Assembly: GCF_031759225.1 (NCBI RefSeq) | Contig: NZ_CP134494.1 | Coordinates: 2,912,501 to 2,976,500, forward strand | Direction: 5' to 3' | DNA length: 64,000 bases | From: Mesobacillus jeotgali | GTDB taxonomy: Bacteria > Bacillota > Bacilli > Bacillales > Cytobacillaceae | Translations under genes and position numbers: made by a program | The notes under the pieces: generated by a model | The model's database searches: none | Told to the model about the DNA's origin: nothing | The model's input: only the letters and a program-made list of their open reading frames with translations | Part shown: positions 48,986 to 58,008 of the stretch, in pieces | Layout of the letters: each line of letters starts with the position of its first letter | Position numbering within the stretch: the first letter of the stretch is position 1

Positions 48986-49978
48986 TCAGTCACTGGTGAA
49001 TAACTCCTTCATTGAAATCATAGCATGCAATTGTTTTTGTTTTTTTTTGTACCACTGTGTCAGATGAACAGGATGCCTGTGGTTGAGGTCCTGGCTGAAC
49101 CATTTTTTTCGCAGTCCCCTCTCTTTATACCAGTCACCTTGCCTATGGAAATGATGCTGGATGATGGGGTATGTGCAGCGAAGGAATGGAGTATCTCTTT
49201 TTTTCTGATTAACAAAGTATTGTTCATAGTCATGTCTTGAAGCAGTATGCTCCGTATGGATCGCAAATTCTAAAAATAATGGATAGTATCGCTGGTCAAA
49301 TAAAATGGATGCAAGCCGCTTGCCAAGGTTGATTCTTTTACTGACAGACTTGAATCCATTCACACTTGCTCCGTAAAGTTCTCCCTCGCACGTCGGAAAA
49401 AGGACAGTACTGAAATGCAAATGGTCTTCAAAGGAAAACATCATGGTATTGAAGACTCTTTTCTTGTATATCGGATGCTGAATGACAGGATTATGAATCA
49501 CGTTTTGTTCATTAATGATCAAAGCAGTCATCAGCCTCTTCTTATCTCCATGTTCCCAAAATACCTTCCATTCCTTTTCCATGAAAGTTGAAACATCGAG
49601 GAATTTCAGCAAGTGAAACATTGGTAAGCTTTTTTTCGTCGAATAAGAGTATAAAAGGAGCTGAGAATAGGCATCGCGGAAAATCAGCCAATTCGCCCTT
49701 TCATATGTGAGGAACAATCGCTTACGGATAGGAGGATCCAGGAACTTCGAGAACCAGTCTCCCTCCAGGTCGCACATATTATAACCGCCATTCCTTGAAA
49801 CCATGCTGGCGAGGAACGCCCAGATCATTTCTGGATATTCCAGATAGAAATCAAGATAGGCACTTGTTCTTGAGATATTATCCAGATTGTTTTCATCTGT
49901 TTGCAGCCTGATCCTTTCTATGAGCTCGGTTTCATGGTCAAGCAGCTGGTGAAATTGAGGATTTTGGGTTATTGACAC
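48986..49978 (-). CDS. yppC: YppC-family (DUF2515) protein
   Basis: A 330-residue soluble protein of the DUF2515 family, with ISRTSAYLDFYLEYPEMIWA, NGGYNMCDLEGDWFSKFLD and RLFLTYERANWLIFRDAYSQ as conserved blocks. Length agrees with B. subtilis YppC (about 320). It contains many aromatic residues and a basic C-terminal third (HLTQWYKKKQKQLHAMISMK). Function unknown. It is divergent from recU, which in B. subtilis is also next to yppC. Confidence 0.88.
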   Translation of the reverse strand: MSITQNPQFHQLLDHETELIERIRLQTDENNLDNISRTSAYLDFYLEYPEMIWAFLASMVSRNGGYNMCDLEGDWFSKFLDPPIRKRLFLTYERANWLIFRDAYSQLLLYSYSTKKSLPMFHLLKFLDVSTFMEKEWKVFWEHGDKKRLMTALIINEQNVIHNPVIQHPIYKKRVFNTMMFSFEDHLHFSTVLFPTCEGELYGASVNGFKSVSKRINLGKRLASILFDQRYYPLFLEFAIHTEHTASRHDYEQYFVNQKKRDTPFLRCTYPIIQHHFHRQGDWYKERGLRKKWFSQDLNHRHPVHLTQWYKKKQKQLHAMISMKELFTSD

Positions 49979-50095
49979 ACCTTTTCTCTTCCTTTTCTAT
50001 AGGTTCTTTATAGGGTGAATTGAAATGAGGCTTTTTATTCAACCAAAGTCCGTCGATATTTGGTATGATATAGAGTAGTCTGCGAGGTGGTTAGC

Positions 50096-50713
50096 TTGAT
50101 TTTCAATTATCCAAATGGGAAAAAATATGCTCCAAATACAAATAAAGAGCCGGCAAAAAAAGCCAGGATGCAGAAAAACGCAGCCTATAGTAATAGAGGT
50201 ATGACGTTAGAGGAGGACCTGAATGATACAAACTCCTACTATCTTGACCGCGGCATAGCGGTAATCCATAAAAAGCCTACACCTGTCCAGATCGTTAATG
50301 TGGATTACCCACGCAGGAGTGCAGCTGTTATAAAAGAGGCATACTTTAAACAAGCTTCTACTACAGACTATAATGGAGTTTACAGAGGTAAATACATTGA
50401 TTTTGAAGCAAAAGAGACAAAGTTTTCAACATCATTTCCTTTGAAAAACTTTCACGAACACCAAATAGTCCATATGAAAGCCGTGCTTGAGCAAGGAGGC
50501 ATATGTTTTGTGATTCTCCGCTTCTCAACCGAGGAAGAGATCTACCTGCTTGAAGCCAGCCATTTGCTTATTTTTTGGGAAAGAATGATCACAGGCGGCA
50601 GGAAGTCAATCACAAAGGAAGAGGTCATCGAATCGGGCCACCAGATCCCTCTTGGCCTTCATCCAAGGATTGACTATATAAAAGTTATCGATTATCTTTA
50701 TAAACTTAGTTAG
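50096..50713 (+). CDS. recU: Holliday junction resolvase RecU
   Basis: A 205-residue endonuclease that cuts Holliday junctions during recombination and chromosome segregation. The conserved N-terminal [16 protein letters not shown] motif, [20 protein letters not shown] and the metal-binding core [12 protein letters not shown] are present, with [10 protein letters not shown] near the end. The start is TTG at 50096, five bases after GAGGTGG; the GTG at 50087 belongs to that site. B. subtilis RecU begins at the same place (MI-YPNGK). ponA follows 32 bp later on the same strand, the conserved recU-ponA operon. Confidence 0.95.
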   Translation: MIFNYPNGKKYAPNTNKEPAKKARMQKNAAYSNRGMTLEEDLNDTNSYYLDRGIAVIHKKPTPVQIVNVDYPRRSAAVIKEAYFKQASTTDYNGVYRGKYIDFEAKETKFSTSFPLKNFHEHQIVHMKAVLEQGGICFVILRFSTEEEIYLLEASHLLIFWERMITGGRKSITKEEVIESGHQIPLGLHPRIDYIKVIDYLYKLS

Positions 50714-50745
50714 TTTTTTTATTGCGAGAAAGGAATGAACTATAT

Positions 50746-53301
50746 ATGGCACAGAAACCTCAAACTAGGGAGGAGCGCCGAAGACAGCAGGCAGCCAAGA
50801 GTAAGAAAACAAAAAGCAAGAAAGCGAATAAAGGAATGTTCAAGAAAATTTTCCTTACGCTGATTGCCCTTGGCATAATTGGCATGCTGACCGGAATCGC
50901 CACCTTTGCATTCATGATACAGGATACACCAAAACTTGATGAAAGCTTGCTCAAAGATCCTATATCCTCCAAAATCTATGATAAAGACAAAGAGCTTGTA
51001 ACAGAAGTAGGGTCGCAGAATAGGGACTATGTTGCCTATGAAGATATACCAAAGCTAGTGGAAAACGCGTTTTTAGCGACAGAGGATGTAAGATTCTATA
51101 AACATAATGGAATCGACGTCATCCGTCTTGGAGGCGCCGTTCTGGCGAACATAACGGATGGATTTGGATCCGAAGGTGCTTCCACAATCACACAGCAGGT
51201 TGTCAAAAACTACTTCCTTGGCTTTGAAAAAACGATCTCAAGGAAGGCACAGGAAGCATGGCTTGCCTACCAGCTCGAACAGAAATATACAAAAGAGCAA
51301 ATCTTTGAAATGTATGTAAATAAGATCTATATGTCTGAGAATATGCATGGAGTCCTGACAGCATCAAAAACTTACTTCGGCAAAGACCTAAGCGAGCTTG
51401 AGCTTCATGAAGCCGCCCTGCTTGCAGGTATGCCGCAGAGTCCTAATAATTACAACCCTTTTACAAACCCTGGAAACGCTGAAAAGAGAAGGAACACAGT
51501 ATTATATCTGATGCATCAGCATGGTTTCATTACCAAGGAAGAAAAGGAAAAGGCACAGAAGATTCCTGTTGAATCCAGCCTGGTAAAGGAAGAAAACAGG
51601 AAGAATAAGAACGAAGAACCGTTCGATGCCTTCGTGGACATGGTAATTGAGGAAGTTACCGAAAAAACCGATTTTGATATTTTCTCCGATGGCCTTGAAA
51701 TATATACAACACTCGATCAAAATGCACAAAAGCATGTGGAGAATATCCTGAATACAGATGCGGCTGTTCAATTTCCGAATGATGAAATGCAGGCAGGCAT
51801 CACCCTTCTGGATACTAAAACCGGTGAAATACGCGCGATAGGCGGCGGTCGAAAACAGCAGGTCAAACGCGGATTGAATTATGCGATTGATGTAACTAGA
51901 CAGCCAGGATCGACCATCAAGCCAATTCTTGACTATGGACCGGCGATTGAGCATTTGCGCTGGGGCACCTATCATATGCTAGAAGATAAGCCTATGACCT
52001 ATTCAAACGGCGAACCCATCGGTAACTGGAATGATAAGTATAACGGAGTCATGACCATGAGAATGGCTCTGGCAAAATCAATCAACATCCCTGCCCTGCA
52101 GGCCTTCCAGGCTGTAGGTCTAGAAAAGGCAAGGGAGTTCGGGACAAATCTTGGTTTAACTCTAGATGATCCTTTTTACGAATCAGCATCGATTGGTGCC
52201 AAAGAAATAGCGCCAATTGAAATGGCAGGAGCTTATGCAGCATTCGGAAACAATGGATTCTTTACAGAGCCATACTCAGTCAAAAAGGTTGTGCTCCGAG
52301 ACAAGACAGAAATTGACTTAACACCTGAAACTGAAGTGGTCATGAAGGATTACACAGCCTTCATGATTTCCGATATGCTTAAGACGGCGATCAAGCAAGG
52401 AACTGGGGCAAATTTCGCAAACATCTCCAACCTTCATGTTGCCGGAAAAACAGGAACAACAAATTACACACAAGATGAAATAAATAAATGGGGAATCAAG
52501 GATGGCGGTGTTCCTGACTCCTGGTTCGTTGGCTATACAACAAGATATACAGCATCTGTCTGGACGGGTTATAGTGACAGAAAGACTGCACTTTATGGTA
52601 ATGAACAAAAAATATCACAGACTCTTTTCAAGAATCTGATGACCTATGTATCAAAAGATGTAGATACACCTGATTTTACGGTACCAAAGAGTGTTGAAAG
52701 AGTTAAAGTCGAAAAAGGCACAATGCCTGCAAAGCTTGCCAGTGAATTCACTCCTAAGGAGGAAATCCTTTATGAGTGGGCTGTGAAGGGAAATGTTCCT
52801 AAGGAAACTTCCAAGAAGTTTGAAAAACTCGAAACTCCTTCAAAGCTTGAAGCAAAATATGATGAAACGACAAATGAAATGCTCCTGACATGGGATATCG
52901 ATCAGGAGAACAGAGATGGAATCCAATTCGAGGTGACAGCGTCACTTGACGAAGGTCCGGAACAGCAATTGACCACTACAGCAGAAACCAGTCTGAAAAT
53001 CGCCAATGTGGTCCCTGGCGGTATATACTCATTCAAGGTTACAGCTATCCGTGGTGAACAGAGATCCGACCCGGCAACACTTAAAGTCGAAGTTCCTGAA
53101 CCATTACTGCCAGATCTAGAGGACGATGAGAATGAAAATGAAGATGGCGAGAACGGTGAAGGCAATGATGATGGCCAAGGGGACGGGAATGATCAAGGGA
53201 ATGATCAAGGAAATGGTAATGGTAATGGCAATGGCAATGGCAACGGAGATAATAATGGGAACACTAGCGGCGATGCCAACGATGATGGGGAAGGCGAATA
53301 A
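50746..53301 (+). CDS. ponA: Bifunctional penicillin-binding protein 1A/1B
   Basis: An 851-residue class A PBP that polymerises and cross-links peptidoglycan. After a basic cytosolic start and one membrane anchor (IFLTLIALGIIGMLTGIATF) comes the GT51 transglycosylase (ATEDVRFYKHNGIDVIRLGG, GASTITQQVVKNYFLG) and then the transpeptidase with the active serine in RQPGSTIKPILDYG, SIN in ALAKSINIPA, and KTGTT in HVAGKTGTTNYT. A fibronectin III-like domain (about 700-785) and a ~60-residue acidic Asn/Gly repeat tail close it. ATG 50746 follows AAAGGAATG; eight codons of frame upstream are not used. Partner of GpsB, also encoded here. Confidence 0.95.
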   Translation: MAQKPQTREERRRQQAAKSKKTKSKKANKGMFKKIFLTLIALGIIGMLTGIATFAFMIQDTPKLDESLLKDPISSKIYDKDKELVTEVGSQNRDYVAYEDIPKLVENAFLATEDVRFYKHNGIDVIRLGGAVLANITDGFGSEGASTITQQVVKNYFLGFEKTISRKAQEAWLAYQLEQKYTKEQIFEMYVNKIYMSENMHGVLTASKTYFGKDLSELELHEAALLAGMPQSPNNYNPFTNPGNAEKRRNTVLYLMHQHGFITKEEKEKAQKIPVESSLVKEENRKNKNEEPFDAFVDMVIEEVTEKTDFDIFSDGLEIYTTLDQNAQKHVENILNTDAAVQFPNDEMQAGITLLDTKTGEIRAIGGGRKQQVKRGLNYAIDVTRQPGSTIKPILDYGPAIEHLRWGTYHMLEDKPMTYSNGEPIGNWNDKYNGVMTMRMALAKSINIPALQAFQAVGLEKAREFGTNLGLTLDDPFYESASIGAKEIAPIEMAGAYAAFGNNGFFTEPYSVKKVVLRDKTEIDLTPETEVVMKDYTAFMISDMLKTAIKQGTGANFANISNLHVAGKTGTTNYTQDEINKWGIKDGGVPDSWFVGYTTRYTASVWTGYSDRKTALYGNEQKISQTLFKNLMTYVSKDVDTPDFTVPKSVERVKVEKGTMPAKLASEFTPKEEILYEWAVKGNVPKETSKKFEKLETPSKLEAKYDETTNEMLLTWDIDQENRDGIQFEVTASLDEGPEQQLTTTAETSLKIANVVPGGIYSFKVTAIRGEQRSDPATLKVEVPEPLLPDLEDDENENEDGENGEGNDDGQGDGNDQGNDQGNGNGNGNGNGNGDNNGNTSGDANDDGEGE

Positions 53302-53329
53302 TATCCCCTTCCCGAACTAAATAAACAAA

Positions 53330-53380
53330 CAAAAAAGCAAACGCCCCTGTGACTCACTCAGGACGTTTGCTTTTTGTTTT
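53330..53380. terminator. Bidirectional terminator ponA/ypoC
   Basis: AAAAAGCAAACG at 53332-53343 pairs with CGTTTGCTTTTT at 53364-53375, with an inner CCTGTGA-like loop that contains the ypoC stop codon. Confidence 0.85.
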
Positions 53381-53731
53381 ATTTAAGGCTGTTTGTTTAG
53401 CAAATTGTTTTTCCTGTTCTGCGAACAATTCAGCAAGCTGCTTATATGAATGAAAAAGTTTTGGCTTTGATTTAATGAAATCGAGTCTTTCCTCAACATT
53501 CACGGGCTTGATTTTACAGTTATTTATCGAATATTCTTCTTGATCAAGGCTGTTTGAAAGAAAAAGGAACTGTTCAAATAAAAGAATCGCCCTCTTCATC
53601 AAGGGTTCTGCCCTTTCGCCATCCCTGTTATTAAAATGAGAGGCTAACTGCTCCTTGCACTGATTCCACTCCTCTAGGAGTGTCGCCATCGCTATTTCGT
53701 GATACAGAGAGAACGTTTCTAATTCTTCCAT
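53354..53731 (-). CDS. ypoC: YpoC-family protein
   Basis: A 125-residue helical protein matching the ypoC position and pattern: LYHEIAMATLLEEWNQCKEQ, MKRAILLFEQFLFLSNSL, then LFHSYKQLAELFAEQEKQFA and a basic tail. GAGGGG lies about nine bases before ATG 53731, and the nth stop and ypoC start overlap (TAATG), so they are translated together. The frame open further upstream is the nth overlap and is excluded. Function unknown. Confidence 0.85.
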   Translation of the reverse strand: MEELETFSLYHEIAMATLLEEWNQCKEQLASHFNNRDGERAEPLMKRAILLFEQFLFLSNSLDQEEYSINNCKIKPVNVEERLDFIKSKPKLFHSYKQLAELFAEQEKQFAKQTALNKTKSKRPE

Positions 53732-54381
53732 TATGATTTTCCCCTCATCCTTTTCTTGCCCTCTCTGCATACCTCCAGTAAAGGACATGTTTCACACTTA
53801 GGGTTTTGGGCTTTACAATGATATCGACCAAAAAAGATCATTCTATGATGCGTGATCGACCATTCTTCTTCGGGAATCTTTTTCATCAGTGTCTTCTCAA
53901 CTTCAAGAACTGAATCCTTCCATCGGCAAAAAGCCAGGCGTTTGCTGACTCGCTCTACGTGCGTATCAACTGCAATGGCTGGGATTCCGAAAGCGACCGA
54001 TACCACCACATTTGCGGTTTTACGGCCTACGCCAGGCAGTTTTGTCAGTTCATCCCTGTCACGCGGGACTTCTCCGCCATAATCCTCTATAATCATCCTG
54101 GAAAGCTTCTGAATGTTTTTCGCTTTATTACGATATAGCCCAATCGACCGAATGTCCTGCTGAAGCTCTTCCAGAGACACACTCAAAAAATCCTCAGGGG
54201 TTTTGTATTTTTGAAATAAATCTTTTGTCACTTTGTTTACAAGTGCATCAGTGCACTGGGCAGATAAGGCAACAGCAATTACAAGCTCAAAAGGGTTCGA
54301 GTGGATCAGCTCACAATGTGCCTGAGGGAACATTTTGCCCATTTCATCAAGGCAAAACCTGATTTGTTGTTTATTTAACAT
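53731..54381 (-). CDS. nth: Endonuclease III
   Basis: A 216-residue base-excision glycosylase/AP lyase for oxidised pyrimidines. The catalytic Lys and Asp lie around the helix-hairpin-helix LTKLPGVGRKTANVVVSVAF and AVDTHVERVSKRL. The C-terminal 4Fe-4S loop is complete: HCKAQNPKCETCPLLEVC with C-x6-C-x2-C-x5-C spacing. The frame extends 18 codons upstream, but GGTGAGTGAC next to ATG 54381 marks the start, and B. subtilis Nth starts likewise. It forms a pair with ypoC; a terminator separates it from dnaD upstream. Confidence 0.96.
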   Translation of the reverse strand: MLNKQQIRFCLDEMGKMFPQAHCELIHSNPFELVIAVALSAQCTDALVNKVTKDLFQKYKTPEDFLSVSLEELQQDIRSIGLYRNKAKNIQKLSRMIIEDYGGEVPRDRDELTKLPGVGRKTANVVVSVAFGIPAIAVDTHVERVSKRLAFCRWKDSVLEVEKTLMKKIPEEEWSITHHRMIFFGRYHCKAQNPKCETCPLLEVCREGKKRMRGKS

Positions 54382-54437
54382 GTCACTCACCACTTTTCTA
54401 TTTGTAGTTGTGCTTTGTAAAAGCACAGTTATCAAAA

Positions 54438-54471
54438 TAAAAAAAGAGAGAATGGATGAGTTCTCTCGTTA
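54438..54471 (-). terminator. Terminator of dnaD
   Basis: GAGAGAA at 54446-54452 pairs with TTCTCTC at 54461-54467 around an 8-nt loop, and seven T follow on the minus strand before nth. Confidence 0.8.
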
Positions 54472-54474
54472 CAA

Positions 54475-55182
54475 TTATTGTTCAAGCCAGTTATAAAACG
54501 GAACAGGATTCGCAGAGACCTTAGGTTCTTCCTTCCCTGTCTTCTGCACACTCTGATGCTGCCTGAATTTTCTTCCATAACTTTTTGCTTGTTCAATTGT
54601 CTTGATTCCATTCTTCTTCCATTCAAAAAGAATCCGGTCTATGTACCGAAAATTCAATTTACCAGAGATAACAGCTTCTCTTAAGGCAGCCTTTATGATG
54701 ATTGGATCATGATGGTCATCATCCATCCACATTGCCAGTGACTCACATTCAAATGGAGATAACGGCCGGCCGAATTCCTTTTCAAAGGTTGTATATAAAT
54801 CCGTTTCTTCCTTCTGATCGAGAATCTCTTTTTCCTGTCTCCGCTTGAGCATAAACTGATCGAATAGCTTTTCCCATAGCGGTTCCAGCGAATATTTTTC
54901 ATATCTGATTCCATCCGTGGAATTCCCGTCACTTATCGATATGAACCCTCTTTGAATCAGTGCTCGGAGCAAATCTGTACATTCGAAAGCCGATATCGTC
55001 ATGCGGGCTGCAAGTTCCGTAGGTGTAGGAAATTCATTTCCTTTTTCAGAAAAATAGAATACATGAAGTAATAGTGCTAATTCTTGTTCGTTCAATCTCA
55101 TTTCTTTGTATTGGGTAAGCAATACAGCAGGAATTGTAACATTCCCCTCTTTCAGCCAATCTAACATATCTGCTTTTTTCAT
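54475..55182 (-). CDS. dnaD: Primosomal protein DnaD
   Basis: A 235-residue replication-initiation protein that works with DnaB and DnaI to load helicase at oriC and at restart sites. The N-terminal winged-helix DDBH1 domain (about 20-100, with LLLHVFYFSEKGNEFPTPTE) and the DDBH2 domain (about 125-200, FEKEFGRPLSPFECESLAMW and LNFRYIDRILFEWKKNGI, which carries the YxxxIxxxW-type motif) are intact. The Gln-rich end follows. GAGGTG before ATG 55182 sets the start. In B. subtilis asnS and aspB lie upstream; here asnS is missing from that place. Confidence 0.95.
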   Translation of the reverse strand: MKKADMLDWLKEGNVTIPAVLLTQYKEMRLNEQELALLLHVFYFSEKGNEFPTPTELAARMTISAFECTDLLRALIQRGFISISDGNSTDGIRYEKYSLEPLWEKLFDQFMLKRRQEKEILDQKEETDLYTTFEKEFGRPLSPFECESLAMWMDDDHHDPIIIKAALREAVISGKLNFRYIDRILFEWKKNGIKTIEQAKSYGRKFRQHQSVQKTGKEEPKVSANPVPFYNWLEQ

Positions 55183-55269
55183 TCCGGACACCTCTTTTCA
55201 TAGTATAGCATGAACAAGCCCGGCTGGTAATAAAATAGAAAAAGATTAAAAAGGGAAATTAGTCGAAAA

Positions 55270-55310
55270 ATAGCGAAAAGAAACGCTATATCCGACAAGA
55301 ATAACGCTAT
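55270..55310. repeat. Short ATAGCG/CGCTAT inverted-word repeat
   Basis: ATAGCG at 55270-55275 faces CGCTAT at 55284-55289 and again at 55305-55310, with similar flanks (AAAGAAACGCTAT and AAGAATAACGCTAT). It resembles a shortened form of the word arrays at 4962 and 18748. Non-coding, between the dnaD start and the aspB terminator. Confidence 0.55.
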
Positions 55311-55317
55311 AAAAATA

Positions 55318-55347
55318 ATCAAGGCCCGCAAGTATACGGGCCTTTTG
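55318..55347 (-). terminator. Terminator of aspB
   Basis: AAGGCCCG at 55321-55328 pairs with CGGGCCTT at 55337-55344; TTGATTATTTTT follows on the minus strand. MITE copy 2 has entered between it and the aspB stop codon. Confidence 0.8.
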
Positions 55348-55348
55348 A

Positions 55349-55603
55349 GTTAGGCTTTGTTAAACAGGGCTGTTGATTTTCGTTCCAGGCGCTTCGCTTT
55401 CCGCGGGCAGTCGGGGAGCCTCCTCGGCGCTTTATGCGCCTGCGGGGTCTCCCCATGACTTGCTGATCCCGCAGGACATTGATTGAGCTTCCTCGAACGT
55501 GCCCACGCACGATGGAAATGCGTTAGCATTTTCGGAGGAGTCTACGCGCCTTCCACTACAATCAACAGGGCTTAAAAACAATATTTGCCTTAACAGAGAA
55601 AAC
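55349..55603. mobile_element. MITE-like element, copy 2 (about 255 bp)
   Basis: It shares with copy 1 (34300-34493) the GGCTTTGTTAAAC-type left end, CTGTTGATTTTCGTT, the CGCTTCGCTTTCCGCGGGC block, GTCTCCCCATGACTTGCT and ACTACAATCAACAGGG. The ends are less perfect (right end TTAACAGAGAAAAC). About 60 bp extra lie in the middle (near 55478-55538, with CACGCACGATGGAAATGCG). Non-coding. It accounts for most of the 495-bp gap between dnaD and aspB. Confidence 0.82.
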
Positions 55604-55677
55604 ACCTTTCAAACAGGTACTATTACGAATACATACTTCTCAGCAAATGTCTTACTTCCATTTTGCTGCAGGTATGA

Positions 55678-56865
55678 TTATACTCGGCTTTCAATGAATT
55701 GATGAATCCTGCTGACAGCTTCCTCCAACTGGTCAAGGGATGTTGCGTAAGACAGTCGCATATAGTCTGGAGCCCCAAAACCGGAGCCAGGAACAACTGC
55801 AACATTCGCTTCAGTCAGCAAGACTTCCGCAAACTGATCTACATCCTTGCAGCCGGACATAAGTGCTGCTTCTTTTGCATTCGGGAACAGGTAAAACGCC
55901 CCCTGAGGCTTAATGCAGCTGATTCCTGGAATGTTGTTCAGTTTTCCATGGATGATTTCAAGCCTTTCTTCAAACGCTGAAAGCATCACTTCCAAGGCTT
56001 CCTGTTCTCCTGCATATGCAGCAATCGTCGCATATTGAGCCGGAGTCGTCGGATTTGACGTGCTGTGGCTTGCCAGGTCGGTCATTGCCTTGATGATCTT
56101 GCTGTCACCGGCAGCATACCCGATTCTCCACCCTGTCATTGAATGGGATTTGGAAACACCATTAATAATGATCGTCTGCTTTTTTAGCTCTGCTGAAAGC
56201 TGGGCAATCGAAATATGTTTTGCATCTCCATAAATCAATTTTTCATAGATTTCATCAGAAATGATTAGAATGCCTTTTTCCAGACAAATTTCTCCAAGAG
56301 CCTGCAACTCCTCCTGGGAATATACCATTCCAGTCGGGTTGCTTGGCGAATTAATGATGACTGCCTTTGTCTTGTCAGTGACCTTCTCCTTCAGTTGAGC
56401 TGGAGTGATCTTGAAATTGTTTTGCTCCAGACCCTCGACATAAACCGGATTCCCACCCGCAAGCTTGACCTGCTCTGGATAGCTGACCCAGTATGGGATT
56501 GGGATGATGACTTCGTCGCCTTCATTGAGCAGAACCTGAAAAAGGGTGTACAATCCATGCTTAGCACCACTTGTCACAATAATTTCATTCAACTGATACT
56601 CAAGTCCCTGATCCGCCTTTAATTTTGCTGCTATTTCCTTTTTTAATTCTGGCAGCCCGCCGGATGGAGTGTATTTTGTGAAACCCTCATTCATTGATTT
56701 CACTGCAGCTTCGATAATATGCTGCGGGGTATTGAAGTCAGGCTCTCCTGCTCCAAGTCCGATTACATCTTTTCCTTGTGCTTTTAATTCTTTGGCTTTG
56801 GCAGTAATAGCCAAAGTTGATGAAGGAGTGAGTGCACCCACTCTGCTGGCTAATTGGATCTCCAT
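55678..56865 (-). CDS. aspB: Aspartate aminotransferase
   Basis: A 395-residue PLP enzyme of aminotransferase class I (subgroup gamma), interconverting aspartate/2-oxoglutarate and oxaloacetate/glutamate. The N-terminus IQLASRVGALTPSSTLAITA is typical of the group; motifs include INSPSNPTGMVYSQEEL, the ISDEIYEKLIYG block and the PLP lysine in INGVSKSHSMTGWRIGY, and FGAPDYMRLSYATS binds the carboxylate by its Arg. GGAGGTAAAGGG precedes ATG 56865. It runs in the same direction as ypmB and ypmA upstream, as in B. subtilis. Confidence 0.95.
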   Translation of the reverse strand: MEIQLASRVGALTPSSTLAITAKAKELKAQGKDVIGLGAGEPDFNTPQHIIEAAVKSMNEGFTKYTPSGGLPELKKEIAAKLKADQGLEYQLNEIIVTSGAKHGLYTLFQVLLNEGDEVIIPIPYWVSYPEQVKLAGGNPVYVEGLEQNNFKITPAQLKEKVTDKTKAVIINSPSNPTGMVYSQEELQALGEICLEKGILIISDEIYEKLIYGDAKHISIAQLSAELKKQTIIINGVSKSHSMTGWRIGYAAGDSKIIKAMTDLASHSTSNPTTPAQYATIAAYAGEQEALEVMLSAFEERLEIIHGKLNNIPGISCIKPQGAFYLFPNAKEAALMSGCKDVDQFAEVLLTEANVAVVPGSGFGAPDYMRLSYATSLDQLEEAVSRIHQFIESRV

Positions 56866-56919
56866 CCCTTTACCTCCTATGATTTTTGCATGTATGACAT
56901 TTTTATAACCTGTAGGTAC

Positions 56920-57405
56920 TTACAAATTATCAATAGCTCTGAGCTTTTCACCCGTATCAAAATCGACATAATAATAATTTATTGTGTCGCTGTTGTTTCG
57001 GTAAAAAATTTCCCATGCCGGCCTGTCCGTCTTTTGGATCCTGGCCATGCCGAGCCTTACTTCAATGATTTCATTCGGATTTTTTTCCTGATATAGTTTA
57101 TTTAAAGCCTCTTTTTTCGTGATACCATTTTTAGCATTTCTCGTAATAATTTCGCTGTTTTTTTCATTGATCCAAACATAAACAGCTTCTTGTTTGGCAT
57201 TTTTTCCAGTCATCACATAATAAGTTTCTTCTCCACTGTACAAACTGAAGTTAGTGAAGTCGGCCAGGTTCGTTTCTTTTGACGCAATTTTAACAGCCTT
57301 TTCCTCTGCTGCCTTGACTGGCTCAACCGCGTTCAAGTATACATTGATCAGAATTCCCGTTATTGTAACCACAATAAGAACACTGATAAATATCCATTTC
57401 TTCAA
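56920..57405 (-). CDS. ypmB: YpmB-family secreted or anchored protein
   Basis: A 161-residue protein with an N-terminal membrane anchor (WIFISVLIVVTITGILINVYL) and two PepSY-like repeats outside (ITKKEALNKLYQEKNPNEII is the clearest). It matches B. subtilis YpmB (DUF5590). Function unknown; PepSY domains often act as inhibitory or chaperone modules. It begins 70 bp after ypmA and runs towards aspB. Confidence 0.88.
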   Translation of the reverse strand: MKKWIFISVLIVVTITGILINVYLNAVEPVKAAEEKAVKIASKETNLADFTNFSLYSGEETYYVMTGKNAKQEAVYVWINEKNSEIITRNAKNGITKKEALNKLYQEKNPNEIIEVRLGMARIQKTDRPAWEIFYRNNSDTINYYYVDFDTGEKLRAIDNL

Positions 57406-57475
57406 ATGTATCCCTTCTTTATGTATCTCAATTCTGCTTAAAAAAACAGCAGTTCATCTCAATATGATTTCTTTA

Positions 57476-57646
57476 TCAGGTGCGATAAATGGTAAAGACT
57501 GCTTTTTCTTTATCATCCTGATCCAGTGCAAGACCGAACATAAGGTCATCACGCTTCAATGTCCTGTTTAGGGCATCTACAATTTTATATAAATCAGGAC
57601 TATTTTGCACCTTCACTGTCGAAACGATCTCAATTTTACTTTCCAT
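57476..57646 (-). CDS. ypmA: YpmA-family (DUF4264) protein
   Basis: A 56-residue protein, MESKIEIVSTVKVQNSPDLY followed by KIVDALNRTLKRDDLMFGLA and a final strand EKAVFTIYRT, agreeing with B. subtilis YpmA. GAGGGACCAGG lies before ATG 57646; the frame upstream is not used. It is probably an alpha/beta sandwich of unknown role, first gene of ypmA-ypmB-aspB. Confidence 0.88.
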   Translation of the reverse strand: MESKIEIVSTVKVQNSPDLYKIVDALNRTLKRDDLMFGLALDQDDKEKAVFTIYRT

Positions 57647-57796
57647 GCCTGGTCCCTCTCCTCTCACACAATTTTTGTCATCTATAAATGAACATTAAGC
57701 TGGCAACAATACAATTAACACCACTCATTATATCAGGAGATGGTCCTCACTGGTAAGAGTAATGCTGACACAAAAAACTTTTCTAGTCCACACACA

Positions 57797-57945
57797 CCGA
57801 AAGGCGGAAGCGCCTTGTTCAGCCCGACAAGCGCTGCCCGCCAATAACGCCACGTCCTGTGGCTGGCGGGTCTAGCACATCGTGAGCCGGAGGGCCGACC
57901 GGTGAAGTCGTTCTTTGACTTCATTGGGCGGACCGAACTCGAAAA
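57797..57945. repeat. GC-rich structured intergenic element
   Basis: About 150 bp of much higher GC content than its surroundings. It holds several hairpins: GGCGGAAGCGCC at the left, CCCGCCA with TGGCGGG enclosing CCAC/GTGG (57837-57870), and GAAGTC with GACTTC (57904-57921). It resembles short dispersed elements common in Bacillus intergenic DNA (AAGCGCCTTG...CCGACAAGCGC). One copy here; no ORF. It occupies most of the 362-bp gap between ypmA and the ComEC-like gene. Confidence 0.65.
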
Positions 57946-57964
57946 GTATAGCTTGACATAAATA

Positions 57965-57998
57965 AAATGGCTGCGCAGTATATGCGCAGTTTTTTTTG
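57965..57998. terminator. Terminator after the ComEC-like gene
   Basis: CTGCGCA at 57971-57977 pairs with TGCGCAG at 57983-57989, with eight T on the plus side and CCATTTTATTT on the minus side, so it can work in both directions. Confidence 0.8.
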
Positions 57999-58008
57999 AT
58001 CACGAAAA

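Noticed and set aside
53126..53320. 64-codon Met/Lys-rich ORF over the end of ponA
   Set aside because: It is another frame of the Asn/Gly repeat tail of ponA, a product of the repeated DNA.
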